NCBI GenBank assembly: GCA_024103425.1 | Contig: JAGFIS010000008.1 | Location: 1-64,000, forward strand | Direction: 5' to 3' | Origin: Chitinophagaceae bacterium | GTDB taxonomy: Bacteria > Bacteroidota > Bacteroidia > Chitinophagales > Chitinophagaceae | DNA: 64,000 nt | Shown here: in pieces, positions 31,917-41,247 of the stretch | Layout of the letters: every line of letters starts with the position of its first letter | Position numbering within the stretch: the first letter of the stretch is position 1 | Program-made: the position numbers and the translations under genes | The notes under the pieces: generated by a model | What the model was told of the DNA's origin: nothing | The model's input: the letters and a program-made list of their open reading frames with translations, nothing else | Database searches by the model: none

Positions 31917-32408
31917 ATGATCTTATCGCACATAGTAGCAGCATCAGAAAACAATGTAATCGGCACCGGTGGCGGAATGGCATGGAGCCTGCCCGATGAT
32001 TTTAAATATTTTAAGAATACCACCTGGGGGTTTCCGATTATCATGGGACGCAAGACTTTTGAATCGATGGAGAATGATCTGAAAGGGCGTATAAACATTG
32101 TCGTTACCAGAGATCCCAGCTGGTCTGCGCCGGGCACAACGGTAGTGCACAGCGTGGAAGAGGGTATTGAAAAAGCGAAGGAAGCCGATACCAAAGAAAT
32201 CTTTATCATCGGCGGAGGAAAGATATTTGCTGAGACGATTTCTATTGTCAACAGAATCTATATCACGCGGATTCACGCACAAATAGAGGGCGACACACAT
32301 TATCCTGAGTTTTCAACTGATGAATGGGAAAGAGTCTCTGCCCGCGAGCATCCCATTGACGAGAAACACAAATATGCCTTTACCTTTGAAGTGTGGGAAA
32401 GGAAATAA
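31917..32408 (+). CDS. folA: Dihydrofolate reductase
   Basis: A 163-aa DHFR that reduces dihydrofolate with NADPH. Motifs: MILSHIVAASENNVIGTGGGMAWSLPDDFKYFKN with the substrate-binding Asp, GFPIIMGRKTFESM, and EIFIIGGGKIFAE. Length is normal. It is cotranscribed with thyA, pairing the enzyme that makes dihydrofolate with the one that regenerates tetrahydrofolate. Confidence 0.97.
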   Translation: MILSHIVAASENNVIGTGGGMAWSLPDDFKYFKNTTWGFPIIMGRKTFESMENDLKGRINIVVTRDPSWSAPGTTVVHSVEEGIEKAKEADTKEIFIIGGGKIFAETISIVNRIYITRIHAQIEGDTHYPEFSTDEWERVSAREHPIDEKHKYAFTFEVWERK

Positions 32409-32414
32409 AGACTG

Positions 32415-33212
32415 ATGTATTCTCCGTATCAACTTGCTAAAAAATATCTCAGGTTTTACCGTCATGCACACAACAGCAAAGGCCATGGCGTGCACTCCCC
32501 TTTTGTTTACGATTTTATTGAAAATGTAAAAAACAGCAAAGAGATCCCGGAACAAGCCGGACTCATCGAAGCTTACAGGGGGCAGCTTCTTAAAGATGAA
32601 CGTTTGATAAACGTGGAAGACTTTGGTGCGGGCAGCCATTTGACGAAAGGCAAAGAAAGAAAGGTAAAAGACATAGCTGCAGCCTCTCCGAAAAACAAAA
32701 AATTCGCACAACTGCTCTACCGCATTGCGCGGTACTACCAATGCAAGAATATCATCGAACTGGGTACTTCTTTCGGAATAACCACCTCATACCTCGCGTC
32801 TGCTTCCTCAGACAACCACGTCACCACCATTGAAGGATCGCCGGTCATTGCAGAAATCGCACAAGCGTTTTTTGATAAAGCCGGGTATGAAAATATTTCT
32901 CTTATCATCGACAACTTTGACGACGCCCTGCCCAGATTACTTTCATCAAAAGATAAAGTCGACCTGCTGTTTATCGACGGTAACCACCGCGAAGAGCCGA
33001 CAATCAGATACTTTGAATCGTTTCTGCCCAAAGTGCACAACGATACCATCTTCGTTTTTGATGACATTCACTGGAGCGAAGAGATGGAGCGGGCATGGAA
33101 AACGGTATCAGATCACGAAGCAGTAACGATGACGATAGACCTCTTTTTCATCGGACTGGTATTCTTCAAAAAAGAATTTGTTGTAAAGCAGCACTTCTCA
33201 CTAAGAGTATAA
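32415..33212 (+). CDS. Class I SAM-dependent methyltransferase
   Basis: A 265-aa methyltransferase of the Methyltransf_24/O-methyltransferase-like group. The SAM-binding motif I is NIIELGTSFGITTSYLA (about 114-130). VTTIEGSPVIAEIAQAFF and KVDLLFIDGNHREEPTIRYFE follow, then the acidic FVFDDIHWSEEM. The N-terminal 90 residues are family-specific, with HNSKGHGVHSPFVYDFI, a sequence seen in Bacteroidota homologues next to folate genes. Substrate unknown. The ATG is 6 nt after the folA stop, so it belongs to the thyA-folA operon. Confidence 0.82.
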   Translation: MYSPYQLAKKYLRFYRHAHNSKGHGVHSPFVYDFIENVKNSKEIPEQAGLIEAYRGQLLKDERLINVEDFGAGSHLTKGKERKVKDIAAASPKNKKFAQLLYRIARYYQCKNIIELGTSFGITTSYLASASSDNHVTTIEGSPVIAEIAQAFFDKAGYENISLIIDNFDDALPRLLSSKDKVDLLFIDGNHREEPTIRYFESFLPKVHNDTIFVFDDIHWSEEMERAWKTVSDHEAVTMTIDLFFIGLVFFKKEFVVKQHFSLRV

Positions 33213-33225
33213 AACTGGAAGACTG

Positions 33226-33564
33226 TTACTTCCCGAGATTCAATGCCAGGGTGGTGAAAAAAGTAAACAAACCACTGAACACCAGGGCCCACCAAAAATT
33301 CTGAATGTGTACTCCATCCATAATTCTGCCGGCTAGCATTATCATCAATACATTCAGAACAATAAGAAATAATCCGAGAGTGATTACGGTAACGGGTAGG
33401 GTAAGAAAAATCAAGACCGGCTTTACAAGAATATTCAACAGTCCTAAAACAAGTACAAACAAAATAGCAGTTCCATAATCATCAATTATGATATGTGGTT
33501 CAAGGAAAGATGCCAATCCGTAAGCCACCAATGCAGACACCAATACCCTTATAATAAATGCCAT
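33226..33564 (-). CDS. Phage-holin-family (4-TM) membrane protein
   Basis: A 112-aa protein made almost entirely of four hydrophobic helices: MAFIIRVLVSALVAYGLASFL, AILFVLVLGLLNILVKPVL, LPVTVITLGLFLIVLNVLMIMLAG and FWWALVFSGLFTFFTTLALNL. LNILVKPVLIFLTLPVTVITLGLF is the signature of the 'Mycobacterial 4 TMS phage holin' family (Pfam Phage_holin_4_2), widespread in chromosomes and mostly not phage-derived. Function unknown. It is convergent with the methyltransferase gene (13-bp gap). Confidence 0.82.
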   Translation of the reverse strand: MAFIIRVLVSALVAYGLASFLEPHIIIDDYGTAILFVLVLGLLNILVKPVLIFLTLPVTVITLGLFLIVLNVLMIMLAGRIMDGVHIQNFWWALVFSGLFTFFTTLALNLGK

Positions 33565-33575
33565 ATCAAGACTAT

Positions 33576-34853
33576 TTAAATCACTAAAATATCATAAAAC
33601 TCATCTCTCAACAGATATTTATTCGCCAGGCTCTGCAACTCATCTGCTGTTACATTCCTGATGACTTCGGTAGTCTCATCAAAATAGTTTTCATCCAGAT
33701 CATTCAGTATCATGCCCTTGATGCGTTCCATGATGCTGAAGGGCCCATCGAGCGATGCCAGCCTTTTCCCCAACATATAATTCTTCACGAGCATCAGTTC
33801 GTCATCGGCAACTTTTGTATTCCTCAGGATCTCCATTTCTTTAAAGGATTCTTCTATCGCTGCCTCAGCCACATCTCTTCCTGCTTCTGTTGCCACATGC
33901 CAAACCGCAGTGTCGGGATAGTTCTGAATGAAGCTGTAAATACCGTAGGTGTATCCTTTTTCTTCACGGATGTTAGACATGAGCCTGGAACCAAAGTATC
34001 CGCCATAAACGGCATTCAACACCAATGCCGGTTTAAAGTCAGGATGTTTAAACGACGGAAATAGTCGGGCGAGCCTTATTGCTCCCTGTACGCCTTTCTC
34101 ATTCAGCACTTTATGCAACACCTTCTCATCCATCGGCTGAAAATGATTCTCAGCTACACCCCGTTTAGGGCCCACTTCGAGATCACCAAAAAAGCGATCG
34201 AGCTGCTCTATCACCGCCGGGGTGAACTTGCCTGAAACAAAAATCATACTGTCTCCCCTAAGGAAATATTCTTTGTAAAAATCCAGCAGGTCTTTACGTT
34301 CAATAGCCTCGATATCTTCTATATCTACCTTCCTGCCATAAGGATGCCGCGCTCCAAACAACGCTTCATTAACGAGCCTGTTGGCCTGAAACTCTGACTT
34401 TTCCAGAGATACTTTCAAACGCTGAATCCGGTTCTTCTTATAGAGCGTGATCTCCTCTTCAGGATACACCGCTTCTGTAAACAGCTCTCTGACCAGGGGT
34501 AGTAAGACTTCCAAATGCTTGGTAAGACTGTTGAGTGAAATTGTTACGGTTTCGTTATACCCGGCTGTAGAAAAATAAGCTCCGTAATATTCAAAGTGGT
34601 TACTAATGTCGAAAGCGGTTTTTGTCGTGGTTCCACTGTTAATCAGTTCTCTTGTAGCAGACGCAATGGCGTTCTTTTTTTCATATATCTTACCGGCTTT
34701 AAAAACCCATTCAACTTTTACAACATCTTCAGCCCCGCCATTGACGAGATATACGGGAATATTATTTTTAAGGTGTGCTACTTCATACTCCGGCAGTCGC
34801 AGCTTAAACTCCATCGGGCTCTTGTGTGCCGGAGGCATCAGGCGATTAATCAT
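33576..34853 (-). CDS. M16 peptidase-like protein, inactive partner
   Basis: A 425-aa (from the ATG at 34853) M16B pitrilysin-family protein. It has the paired M16 fold (first half about 15-215, second about 230-425, with EKGYTYGIYSFIQNY as the conserved substrate-binding segment). The zinc motif HxxEH is missing: the equivalent helix reads NAIASATRELINSG. It therefore resembles the non-catalytic subunit of processing-peptidase-like heterodimers. Its start overlaps the stop of the active M16 gene by 8 nt, a typical coupled pair. An upstream in-frame start (34892) would overlap by 47 nt and was not chosen. Confidence 0.88.
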   Translation of the reverse strand: MINRLMPPAHKSPMEFKLRLPEYEVAHLKNNIPVYLVNGGAEDVVKVEWVFKAGKIYEKKNAIASATRELINSGTTTKTAFDISNHFEYYGAYFSTAGYNETVTISLNSLTKHLEVLLPLVRELFTEAVYPEEEITLYKKNRIQRLKVSLEKSEFQANRLVNEALFGARHPYGRKVDIEDIEAIERKDLLDFYKEYFLRGDSMIFVSGKFTPAVIEQLDRFFGDLEVGPKRGVAENHFQPMDEKVLHKVLNEKGVQGAIRLARLFPSFKHPDFKPALVLNAVYGGYFGSRLMSNIREEKGYTYGIYSFIQNYPDTAVWHVATEAGRDVAEAAIEESFKEMEILRNTKVADDELMLVKNYMLGKRLASLDGPFSIMERIKGMILNDLDENYFDETTEVIRNVTADELQSLANKYLLRDEFYDILVI

Positions 34854-36120
34854 TCTTTTCTTTTTCGGGTTCAGACTTTTGTTTCTTTTCACTCTTATAT
34901 CTCAGAGATGAAGAGTTTTCTTCTCTGAAAATTTTCCGGGCGATTGACTGAATATCACTTGAGGTTACAGCAAAGTATTTGTCTTTTACTTCATTAATCA
35001 TTCCGGCATCTCCTCTCAATTCGAAGATGGCAAGATCGGTGGCACGGGAGCGCAGTGATGTGTCTTCGAAAGCCAGTGCGCTTTCCACCCTGTTTTTTAA
35101 CTTCTCCAGCTCCATGTCTGACAGCAATTCTTCTTTCACTTTCTTCAGTTCTGTATCTATGGCTTCTTCAGCTTCCTGAAAGGATACGGCTTTTGCCAAT
35201 CTTCCCTCGATAACCACCAGGCCCATGTCAACACTTCCCGTATGGTAACAATCTATCTTACTGAAGAGTTTCTTTTCCTTTACTAATGACTGATATAATC
35301 GCGATGCCTTACCGCTTCCCAAAACATCAGTCAGCAAGTCCATTGCATAATATTCAGGCGTATTCCACTCCACACTGTGCCATGCCTTAAACAGAGCATC
35401 GACAGGTACTTTTCTTTCTACCTCGAGCACGCGATGTTCTTTCTGTTCGGGTTCCTTAGGAAGATTCCTTTCATACTTATTGCCGGGCGGAATATCTCCG
35501 AACCATTTTATTGCCAACTCTTTCACTTGTTCCGTAGTAACGTTGCCGGCCACAGAAAGTACGGCATTCACAGGCGTGTAGTGTTTATAGAAGAATTTTT
35601 TCACGTCTTCTAATTCTGCCTTTTCAATATGAGAGAGTTCTTTTCCGATTGTCATCCACCTGTATGGATGTACCTTGTAAGTCAGCTCTCTCAGCAGGCT
35701 CCATACATCTCCGTACGGCTGGTTGGTATAATTCTCTTTAAACTCCTCTGACACTACTTTCCGTTGTACATCCAGCGACTCCTGGCTGAAGGCCAGCGAT
35801 AGCATCCTGTCACTCTCAAGCCAAAAAGCAGTTTCAATATTTTCTGCAGGCAGTTGACAATAATAATTGGTGATGTCATTGGTTGTAAATGCATTATTCT
35901 CCCCACCGGCTATTTGCAGCGGACTGTCATAATCAGGAATATGAAGACTGCCCCCGAACATCAGGTGTTCAAACAGGTGAGCAAAACCCGTCTTAGTGGA
36001 ATCCTCATCGCGCGCTCCTACATCATACAGCACATTTACGACAACAAGTGGCGTTGACGGATCTTCGTTCACTATCACCCGCAAGCCATTGTCTAAAACA
36101 AACTTCGAATAGTTAATCAT
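34846..36120 (-). CDS. M16 family zinc peptidase, catalytic partner
   Basis: A 424-aa M16B metallopeptidase. The inverted zinc motif HLFEH is present near residue 48 (GFAHLFEHLMFGGS), with the distal Glu expected in the EEFKENY region near residue 120. The C-terminal half has a long helical region and a charged tail (KSEKKQKSEPEKEKND). No signal peptide is seen, so it is probably cytosolic or otherwise exported without a classic leader. With the inactive partner downstream it probably forms a heterodimeric chamber that cuts oligopeptides. Confidence 0.92.
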   Translation of the reverse strand: MINYSKFVLDNGLRVIVNEDPSTPLVVVNVLYDVGARDEDSTKTGFAHLFEHLMFGGSLHIPDYDSPLQIAGGENNAFTTNDITNYYCQLPAENIETAFWLESDRMLSLAFSQESLDVQRKVVSEEFKENYTNQPYGDVWSLLRELTYKVHPYRWMTIGKELSHIEKAELEDVKKFFYKHYTPVNAVLSVAGNVTTEQVKELAIKWFGDIPPGNKYERNLPKEPEQKEHRVLEVERKVPVDALFKAWHSVEWNTPEYYAMDLLTDVLGSGKASRLYQSLVKEKKLFSKIDCYHTGSVDMGLVVIEGRLAKAVSFQEAEEAIDTELKKVKEELLSDMELEKLKNRVESALAFEDTSLRSRATDLAIFELRGDAGMINEVKDKYFAVTSSDIQSIARKIFREENSSSLRYKSEKKQKSEPEKEKND

Positions 36121-36168
36121 GCTGCAAAACTCAGTAAATCGTTCCTACCTGCCAACTCCCTTCAAAAC

Positions 36169-37359
36169 TTATCTGATCGCTCCAATTCTTAGGATAATTT
36201 TCTTCAGCTGGCCGTCGCGGGACACTATAAGAGAAACCATGTCTCCCGGCTCCTGCATCAGATTCTTGTAAGAAGTAATGCTGCCGGTAAAGTCGTTATT
36301 GACAGCAAGAAGTATATCGCGGTCTTTCAGCCCGCTCTTATCTGCCGGCGAGTCTTTTACGACATCATCGATATAAATGTCTCCATTCTCAAGGTATAAA
36401 TTCATCCCGGTGTAAGAATAATCAAACGGATCACCGAAATGAGAGTTTGGCTTCAGAGCAAAGATTTTATCTCTGTAATTCAGTACTATATTGAATCTTC
36501 TGAGGATATCGTTCCCGATCAATCCGCCTAAAAAAGGATAAGAAAGGGCGTTGAATTCGTCGTCTAGAATATTTGTAGGTACCCGTCTGAATTTAAACGG
36601 CCCCAGTTGCAATTGTTTCACAATTGTTACCTGCATCTCCTTCTTCCCTCCCAAACCCTGCACTTTAATGTTTACCGGTTTTCTTTTTTTCTTCAGAAAC
36701 GCACTGTCTTCCAGAAATTGGTTCGTCACTAAAAAACATAATCCAGCACCTGTATCTAGATAACCGTTGAGCGAAACAGACCGTTCGTCTCTGGCCACCA
36801 TATGATGAAAGGGCAAGGCCGTAAAAGCGGGACGAAGAAATGTCATCCCCTTGGGATATTGAAAGGTGCCATTCGTGTACACCTTCATATACATGCTGTC
36901 ATAATTAAGGGATACGATATACCGGCTTAGAAAGCTGTAACCGATCACACCATCGATCTTGAGGCCGTAAACACTGGTGAGTATATCATAGTTGTTGATA
37001 TAAAAATCCATACTGTCAACAGTCAATCCCGGCAGGTGCAACGAACTGTTTGGAATATAATTTACCGCACGTATCCCCGCGATGCCGCTCACTGTTTTGC
37101 CCGAAGGGAAGTTGGGAATCCGGAACTCTTCTACAGTAGAAGAATCAAGTGAAATAGCTCCGCTACCGGTATCGAGAACAAAATTCAGTGTATCGGGAAT
37201 ATCATTAAAAACACCCCTGATAATTACTACACCTCCCGTGAGTTGAATAAAAGGAATTTTCGCCAGCAACTGCGCCGGTCCATCCTCATAACGCTCCTGT
37301 GCCACTCCTGTTTTGAACAGCAGCACTCCTAAAATCAATATCAAAACACTCTTCTTCAT
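36169..37359 (-). CDS. Secreted aspartyl protease with PDZ domain
   Basis: A 396-aa protein with signal peptide (MKKSVLILILGVLLFKTGVAQ). Two retropepsin-like lobes each contain a DTG: LDTGSG at about residue 63 and YLDTGAG near residue 200, with hydrophobic-hydrophobic-Gly partners (DGVIGYSFL, LIGNDIL). A PDZ domain fills the last 90 residues (YIDDVVKDSPADKSGLKDRDILLAVN). Having both Asp in one chain suggests a pepsin-like single-chain enzyme. Periplasmic protein turnover is likely; the substrate is unknown. It is divergent from the M28 peptidase gene. Confidence 0.85.
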   Translation of the reverse strand: MKKSVLILILGVLLFKTGVAQERYEDGPAQLLAKIPFIQLTGGVVIIRGVFNDIPDTLNFVLDTGSGAISLDSSTVEEFRIPNFPSGKTVSGIAGIRAVNYIPNSSLHLPGLTVDSMDFYINNYDILTSVYGLKIDGVIGYSFLSRYIVSLNYDSMYMKVYTNGTFQYPKGMTFLRPAFTALPFHHMVARDERSVSLNGYLDTGAGLCFLVTNQFLEDSAFLKKKRKPVNIKVQGLGGKKEMQVTIVKQLQLGPFKFRRVPTNILDDEFNALSYPFLGGLIGNDILRRFNIVLNYRDKIFALKPNSHFGDPFDYSYTGMNLYLENGDIYIDDVVKDSPADKSGLKDRDILLAVNNDFTGSITSYKNLMQEPGDMVSLIVSRDGQLKKIILRIGAIR

Positions 37360-37399
37360 TGATTATATGAATATAACAATCATTTCTTTATCAATAGGC

Positions 37400-37407
37400 T
37401 ACCTTTG
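37400..37407 (+). promoter_or_regulatory. -7 element of the M28 peptidase gene
   Basis: TACCTTTG matches TAnnTTTG, 19 bp before the ATG at 37427. It supports that ATG and excludes an upstream in-frame start at 37313. Confidence 0.5.
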
Positions 37408-37426
37408 CTGCAAAATCAATCCAAAA

Positions 37427-39067
37427 ATGTTGTTCAAAAGATCCGTACTGTTTGTAAGCCTCGTACTAACCGTCTTTATCTCATACGGCCAAAAACTAAA
37501 GAAATCAGAAGTGCTAATAGTGGATAATCTGAAAGCCACTATTTCATTCCTGGCAGACAATAAACTGGAAGGTCGCCGTACAGGTACAGCCGGCGAGAAA
37601 GAGGCTGCCACATATATTGAAAAACAATTTCAAACGATTGGCTTAACCCCGAAGGGTGAAAACGGAACATATTATCAATACTTCACTGTTGACGACGGCA
37701 GGCAACTTCTCGACGCAACAAAGTTGTCTATAAATGATAACAAAATTGATACTTCAGACTTCTTCCCGCTTACATTCAGCAGCGAAGGAACAATAGAGGC
37801 CGTAGTATCTCCATCCATTCAGGAAGAAGGCGCCCCATGGTTTTACGATATCAATGAACTTCTGAAGGAATCAGCCAACAACCCCCATGCCGATATTTCA
37901 GAGGCAATCAAGAAACAGGTAAAAATATTTCAGAAACGCGGTGCCAATTCCGTAATCATTTATAACAGCGGCAACGAAGGAAGCGATTTGTTCTACAACC
38001 CGCGCTCTAAAGAAGAGCGGCTGACCCTGCCTGTCATCTTTATTAAGAATAACATTGCTCATAAATATCTGGCAGAAAACGACGAATTCGTTAGTGTATC
38101 TTTCACGGTAGCAACAGCACAAAAATCGCGTACAGGGGTTAATGTTATAGGATACCTGGATAACGGAGGGGCACACACTATCATTATCGGAGGGCACTAC
38201 GATCATCTCGGTTACGGCGAAGACCGCAACAGCCTGTGGACTCAAAAGCCCGAGATACACAACGGAGCTGATGACAACGCCAGCGGCACAGCTCTCGTTA
38301 TCGAGATGGCCCGCTTACTGAAAACATCTAAATACAAAAGGAACAATTATCTCTTTATCTGTTTCTCAGGAGAAGAGCTCGGATTGCTAGGTTCCAAATA
38401 TTTCACAGAACATCCTACCATTCCGCTCTCTACTGTCAACTACATGATCAACAACGACATGGTAGGCAGACTGAATGACGAAACAAAGGGTATAACAGTC
38501 GGCGGATACGGAACGAGTCCACAGTGGGCTTCGTTACCGGAAAAAACAAAAACACTTAATATCCGATTTGACTCCAGCGGAGTCGGACCGAGTGACCATA
38601 CATCTTTCTACCTCAAGGATATCCCCGTATTGTTTTTCTTTACGGGTACGCACACCGACTACCACAAGCCTACCGATGATGCTGATAAGATCAACTACAT
38701 CGGAGAAATGCATATTATTCAATACATCCTCGACATCATTAAAAGAACAGATAAGGTTGGCAAGCTTCAGTTCACTAAAACGAAAGAACCAGCAGCTTCC
38801 GACACACCTAGATTCACTGTCTCGCTTGGAGTTATTCCCGATTATGCGTCAGGAGGACTGGGACTCAAAATAGATGGAGTAACTTCGGACAGGCCGGCAG
38901 AAAAAGCGGGCCTAAAGGCAGGGGATGTCATCACTGCGCTGGGCGACTTCAAAATTCATGATATCAATGATTACATGAAAGCACTCAGCCACTTCAAAAA
39001 GGGAGACAGTACTACAGTTACGTACACCAGAGGCGAAGAAACTAAAACCGTAGAAATTGAGTTCTAG
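37427..39067 (+). CDS. M28 family peptidase with PDZ domain, secreted
   Basis: A 546-aa zinc peptidase starting MLFKRSVLFVSLVLTVFISYGQ, a clear signal peptide. A protease-associated (PA) insert lies around 130-240. The M28 metal ligands are visible: His in IIGGHYDHLGYG, Asp in NGADDNASGTA, Glu-Glu in CFSGEELGLLGS, Asp in NNDMVGR and His in THTDYHKPTDDAD. A C-terminal PDZ domain (about 450-546, GLGLKIDGVTSDRPAEKAGLKAGDVITAL) follows. It is probably a periplasmic aminopeptidase. The neighbouring divergent aspartyl protease also carries a PDZ domain. Confidence 0.92.
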   Translation: MLFKRSVLFVSLVLTVFISYGQKLKKSEVLIVDNLKATISFLADNKLEGRRTGTAGEKEAATYIEKQFQTIGLTPKGENGTYYQYFTVDDGRQLLDATKLSINDNKIDTSDFFPLTFSSEGTIEAVVSPSIQEEGAPWFYDINELLKESANNPHADISEAIKKQVKIFQKRGANSVIIYNSGNEGSDLFYNPRSKEERLTLPVIFIKNNIAHKYLAENDEFVSVSFTVATAQKSRTGVNVIGYLDNGGAHTIIIGGHYDHLGYGEDRNSLWTQKPEIHNGADDNASGTALVIEMARLLKTSKYKRNNYLFICFSGEELGLLGSKYFTEHPTIPLSTVNYMINNDMVGRLNDETKGITVGGYGTSPQWASLPEKTKTLNIRFDSSGVGPSDHTSFYLKDIPVLFFFTGTHTDYHKPTDDADKINYIGEMHIIQYILDIIKRTDKVGKLQFTKTKEPAASDTPRFTVSLGVIPDYASGGLGLKIDGVTSDRPAEKAGLKAGDVITALGDFKIHDINDYMKALSHFKKGDSTTVTYTRGEETKTVEIEF

Positions 39068-39072
39068 CAGCT

Positions 39073-39507
39073 ATGAAGTTGCAGTTAGACACGGATGAAA
39101 TGATCGACGCGTTTTTCGAGAACACTAAAATTCTCGGAATCGTCGCCCCTATGGAACCGTATAAATTTTGCTGGAATCTTAACACAAAACTCAATTACGA
39201 CTTCCGCACGAGTCACGATCTCGAGATCCAGATGCGCAAGAACAACCGGAACTATTATTTCACTATCTACGAGTATAAAATACCGGCCGGTAAAATGAGC
39301 CACTTTTTATACAACAATCGTTACGATGGAGAGTTCTTGCTGCCTGAGCTAAAACACTTCGACTTCATCTGGCTGATGAAATACGAAGAACACATTCCTG
39401 AAAAAATAGCCTCAATCATAGAAGCGATACGTTCTATCCCTGTATTGCAAATCGTAACAGAATTGTCGTTGGATAAAATTAAAAGCAGGGGAAATCTCTG
39501 TTTTTAG
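39073..39507 (+). CDS. IPExxxVDY family protein
   Basis: A 144-aa soluble protein of a Bacteroidota-specific family of unknown function. The family name motif is recognisable as LLPELKHFDFIWLM near residues 98-111, in the place of IPExxxVDYF. The N-terminus (GIVAPMEPYKFCWNLNTKLNYDF) and C-terminus (VLQIVTELSLDKIKSRGNLCF) also fit my memory of the family. The ATG is 5 nt after the M28 stop, so the two are probably cotranscribed. Confidence 0.7.
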   Translation: MKLQLDTDEMIDAFFENTKILGIVAPMEPYKFCWNLNTKLNYDFRTSHDLEIQMRKNNRNYYFTIYEYKIPAGKMSHFLYNNRYDGEFLLPELKHFDFIWLMKYEEHIPEKIASIIEAIRSIPVLQIVTELSLDKIKSRGNLCF

Positions 39508-39558
39508 CCCGAAAATTGCAGAGACTATAGATAAAGAATTCTAAAAACTAAAAATGAT

Positions 39559-39807
39559 ATGTGGCAGGTAAAAGATAACTCACTTTACGCAAGATTTGAA
39601 TTCAAAGATTTTATTGACGCCTTCACCTTCATGACCGGCGTGGCCTTTCAGGCAGAAAAGATGGGGCACCACCCTTTATGGACCAACCAATACAACGTGA
39701 TAGAAATCTGGCTGACAACACATGACGAAGGCAATATTATTACTGATAAAGACAGGCAACTCTCAGAAATCATCGAAAAGATATACAAAACAATGAAGAT
39801 GGAGTGA
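39559..39807 (+). CDS. Pterin-4a-carbinolamine dehydratase
   Basis: An 82-aa PCD/DCoH-family enzyme that dehydrates 4a-hydroxytetrahydropterin. The motif AEKMGHHPLWTNQYNVIEIWLTTHDEGNIITDKD contains the conserved [ED]-K-x-x-H-H-P-x-[WY] signature and the later catalytic His and Asp. It is shorter than usual (about 95-110 aa), lacking part of the N-terminal helix but keeping the whole active site. No aromatic amino acid hydroxylase is in the window, so a role in pterin repair or molybdopterin is equally possible. Confidence 0.88.
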   Translation: MWQVKDNSLYARFEFKDFIDAFTFMTGVAFQAEKMGHHPLWTNQYNVIEIWLTTHDEGNIITDKDRQLSEIIEKIYKTMKME

Positions 39808-39931
39808 AGAAGCCGTGGGGGCAGTAACCCTCGTACGCTGTAAGTATTTTGTTTTGAGCAATTAATAAAAGCGAAGGTAAATCTGCCGGGCTATTATAAG
39901 AACGGAGATTAAAGTGGTGCCGGCATGTTTG

Positions 39932-40666
39932 CTACATCTTAACAGGAGGCACTTCTTTTTTAAATAATCTTTCTCTTATAAATTCTTTAAATGATCTCTT
40001 CTTTGCCTTCTCAACAATCAGCATCGAGACGTCCTGAACCATCTTGTTCATTGCCAGAGAATCAGTTCCGTTATACCATCCCCGGATAATGCGGTTTTTA
40101 TCTACAATAAAGAAGTTTTCTGTATGGATGAATCCGGTATCTATTCCAACGTCAGCAATACTGGCCTTCATTTCAGTAAGGGCAAAGTCGTAAATACTGT
40201 CCTTATTCCCGGTAATCAGCCACCAGTTATCGGGATTCACATCAAACTGTTTGGCCCACCACATCAGGCGCTCGGGCGTATCATTTTCAGGATCAACGGA
40301 GAAGGAAAGAAACTGAACCAGCGTATCACTTTGAAGGAATGTGGTCTGTAACTTCTTCATATTGCGTGTCATCCTTGGGCAGATAGACGGGCAATGGGTA
40401 AAGAAAAAATCAACCACCAGCACTTTACCACTCAGTTGATCCAGATCAACAGGTTGGCCTAATTGGTTGTACCCTTTTATATTTTTAATCTTATGCCAGG
40501 CTGTGTCATAAGAGGTTCTTCCTCTTTCATTCTTCACAATCACACTGTCATAAAAATATTGTCTTGGCATCTGAATGTTGCGATACCCCATATAACTCAG
40601 TCCTAAAAAGCCCACCGCAGGAATTGCTATAGCAATCAGCAGTGCATATAAAGCCTTTCTACTCAT
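39932..40666 (-). CDS. SCO1/SenC family copper chaperone
   Basis: A 244-aa membrane-anchored thioredoxin-fold protein. One N-terminal helix (LYALLIAIAIPAVGFLGLSYMG) anchors it. The copper-binding CxxxC is FTHCPSICPRM and the third ligand His is in TGFIHTENFF near residue 185. SCO proteins deliver copper to the CuA site of cytochrome oxidase subunit II. It lies directly after the cox operon on the same strand, past a strong terminator, which fits assembly of the oxidase encoded upstream. Confidence 0.92.
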   Translation of the reverse strand: MSRKALYALLIAIAIPAVGFLGLSYMGYRNIQMPRQYFYDSVIVKNERGRTSYDTAWHKIKNIKGYNQLGQPVDLDQLSGKVLVVDFFFTHCPSICPRMTRNMKKLQTTFLQSDTLVQFLSFSVDPENDTPERLMWWAKQFDVNPDNWWLITGNKDSIYDFALTEMKASIADVGIDTGFIHTENFFIVDKNRIIRGWYNGTDSLAMNKMVQDVSMLIVEKAKKRSFKEFIRERLFKKEVPPVKM

Positions 40667-40690
40667 GATCTTCCAAAGGTTTTAAGACTA

Positions 40691-40724
40691 ACAAAAATAG
40701 CTATTGCGCATTGCAATAGCTATT
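40691..40724 (-). terminator. Terminator at the end of the act-cox operon
   Basis: AATAGCTATTGC and GCAATAGCTATT (40696-40707 with 40713-40724) form a perfect 12-bp stem with a 5-nt loop. On the minus strand the stem runs into TATTTTTG. It follows the subunit IV gene by 28 bp and precedes the SCO gene. Confidence 0.85.
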
Positions 40725-40752
40725 CTAACTATTTTTTGTAACCAAATTTTAG

Positions 40753-41199
40753 CTAATGAGGCACCTTGTATTTGTTCTCTGCTCCCGGCGGAACATTCAG
40801 AGGCTGGTGCCTGATATGTTTTTGTTCGTACTGTCTGGTTCCCGATTCTGTATTCCTTGCATTTCTGATGGCATTACCCTCTACTAAGAAAGCTGTAATA
40901 AACCATATAAACAGCAGCGCCGGTATTCCGATTGACATAATCATATTTCTCTTCTCATCGCCGAGGTGCATGAATATCGATATGATATAAAATGCTTTGG
41001 CTAATGTGAATATAATGATGATGATCTTAATCGAAAGAATTGCAAAGGCACTGGGGGCTCCCTTCTCGAGGAAGTAGATTGTCAGACCCAAAGACAATTC
41101 CAATATCGTCAGGATTAATAAAGCCCAGAATGCTTTCCAGATACGTCTTACCTGTTGTTTGTCGTGTTCAGGTGTCATTACGTGTGTTGCTGTATCCAT
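40753..41199 (-). CDS. Cytochrome c oxidase subunit IV family protein
   Basis: A 148-aa membrane protein with three helices (about 20-42, 50-72 and 80-102), including KIIIIIFTLAKAFYIISIFMHLGDEKRNM, the typical core of bacterial caa3-type subunit IV (CoxD/CtaF). The Pro-rich hydrophilic tail ends PPGAENKYKVPH. The ATG at 41199 is used; the longer form depends on TTG at 41211. It is the last gene of the oxidase block. Confidence 0.85.
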   Translation of the reverse strand: MDTATHVMTPEHDKQQVRRIWKAFWALLILTILELSLGLTIYFLEKGAPSAFAILSIKIIIIIFTLAKAFYIISIFMHLGDEKRNMIMSIGIPALLFIWFITAFLVEGNAIRNARNTESGTRQYEQKHIRHQPLNVPPGAENKYKVPH

Positions 41200-41247
41200 T
41201 ACTATTAACAATTTTATCTTTCTTAATTATTTTAAACCGGTTTAATA

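Noticed and set aside
33226..33564. Holin-family gene as a sign of a second prophage
   Set aside because: The 4-TM family is widespread in ordinary chromosomes and no phage gene lies nearby.
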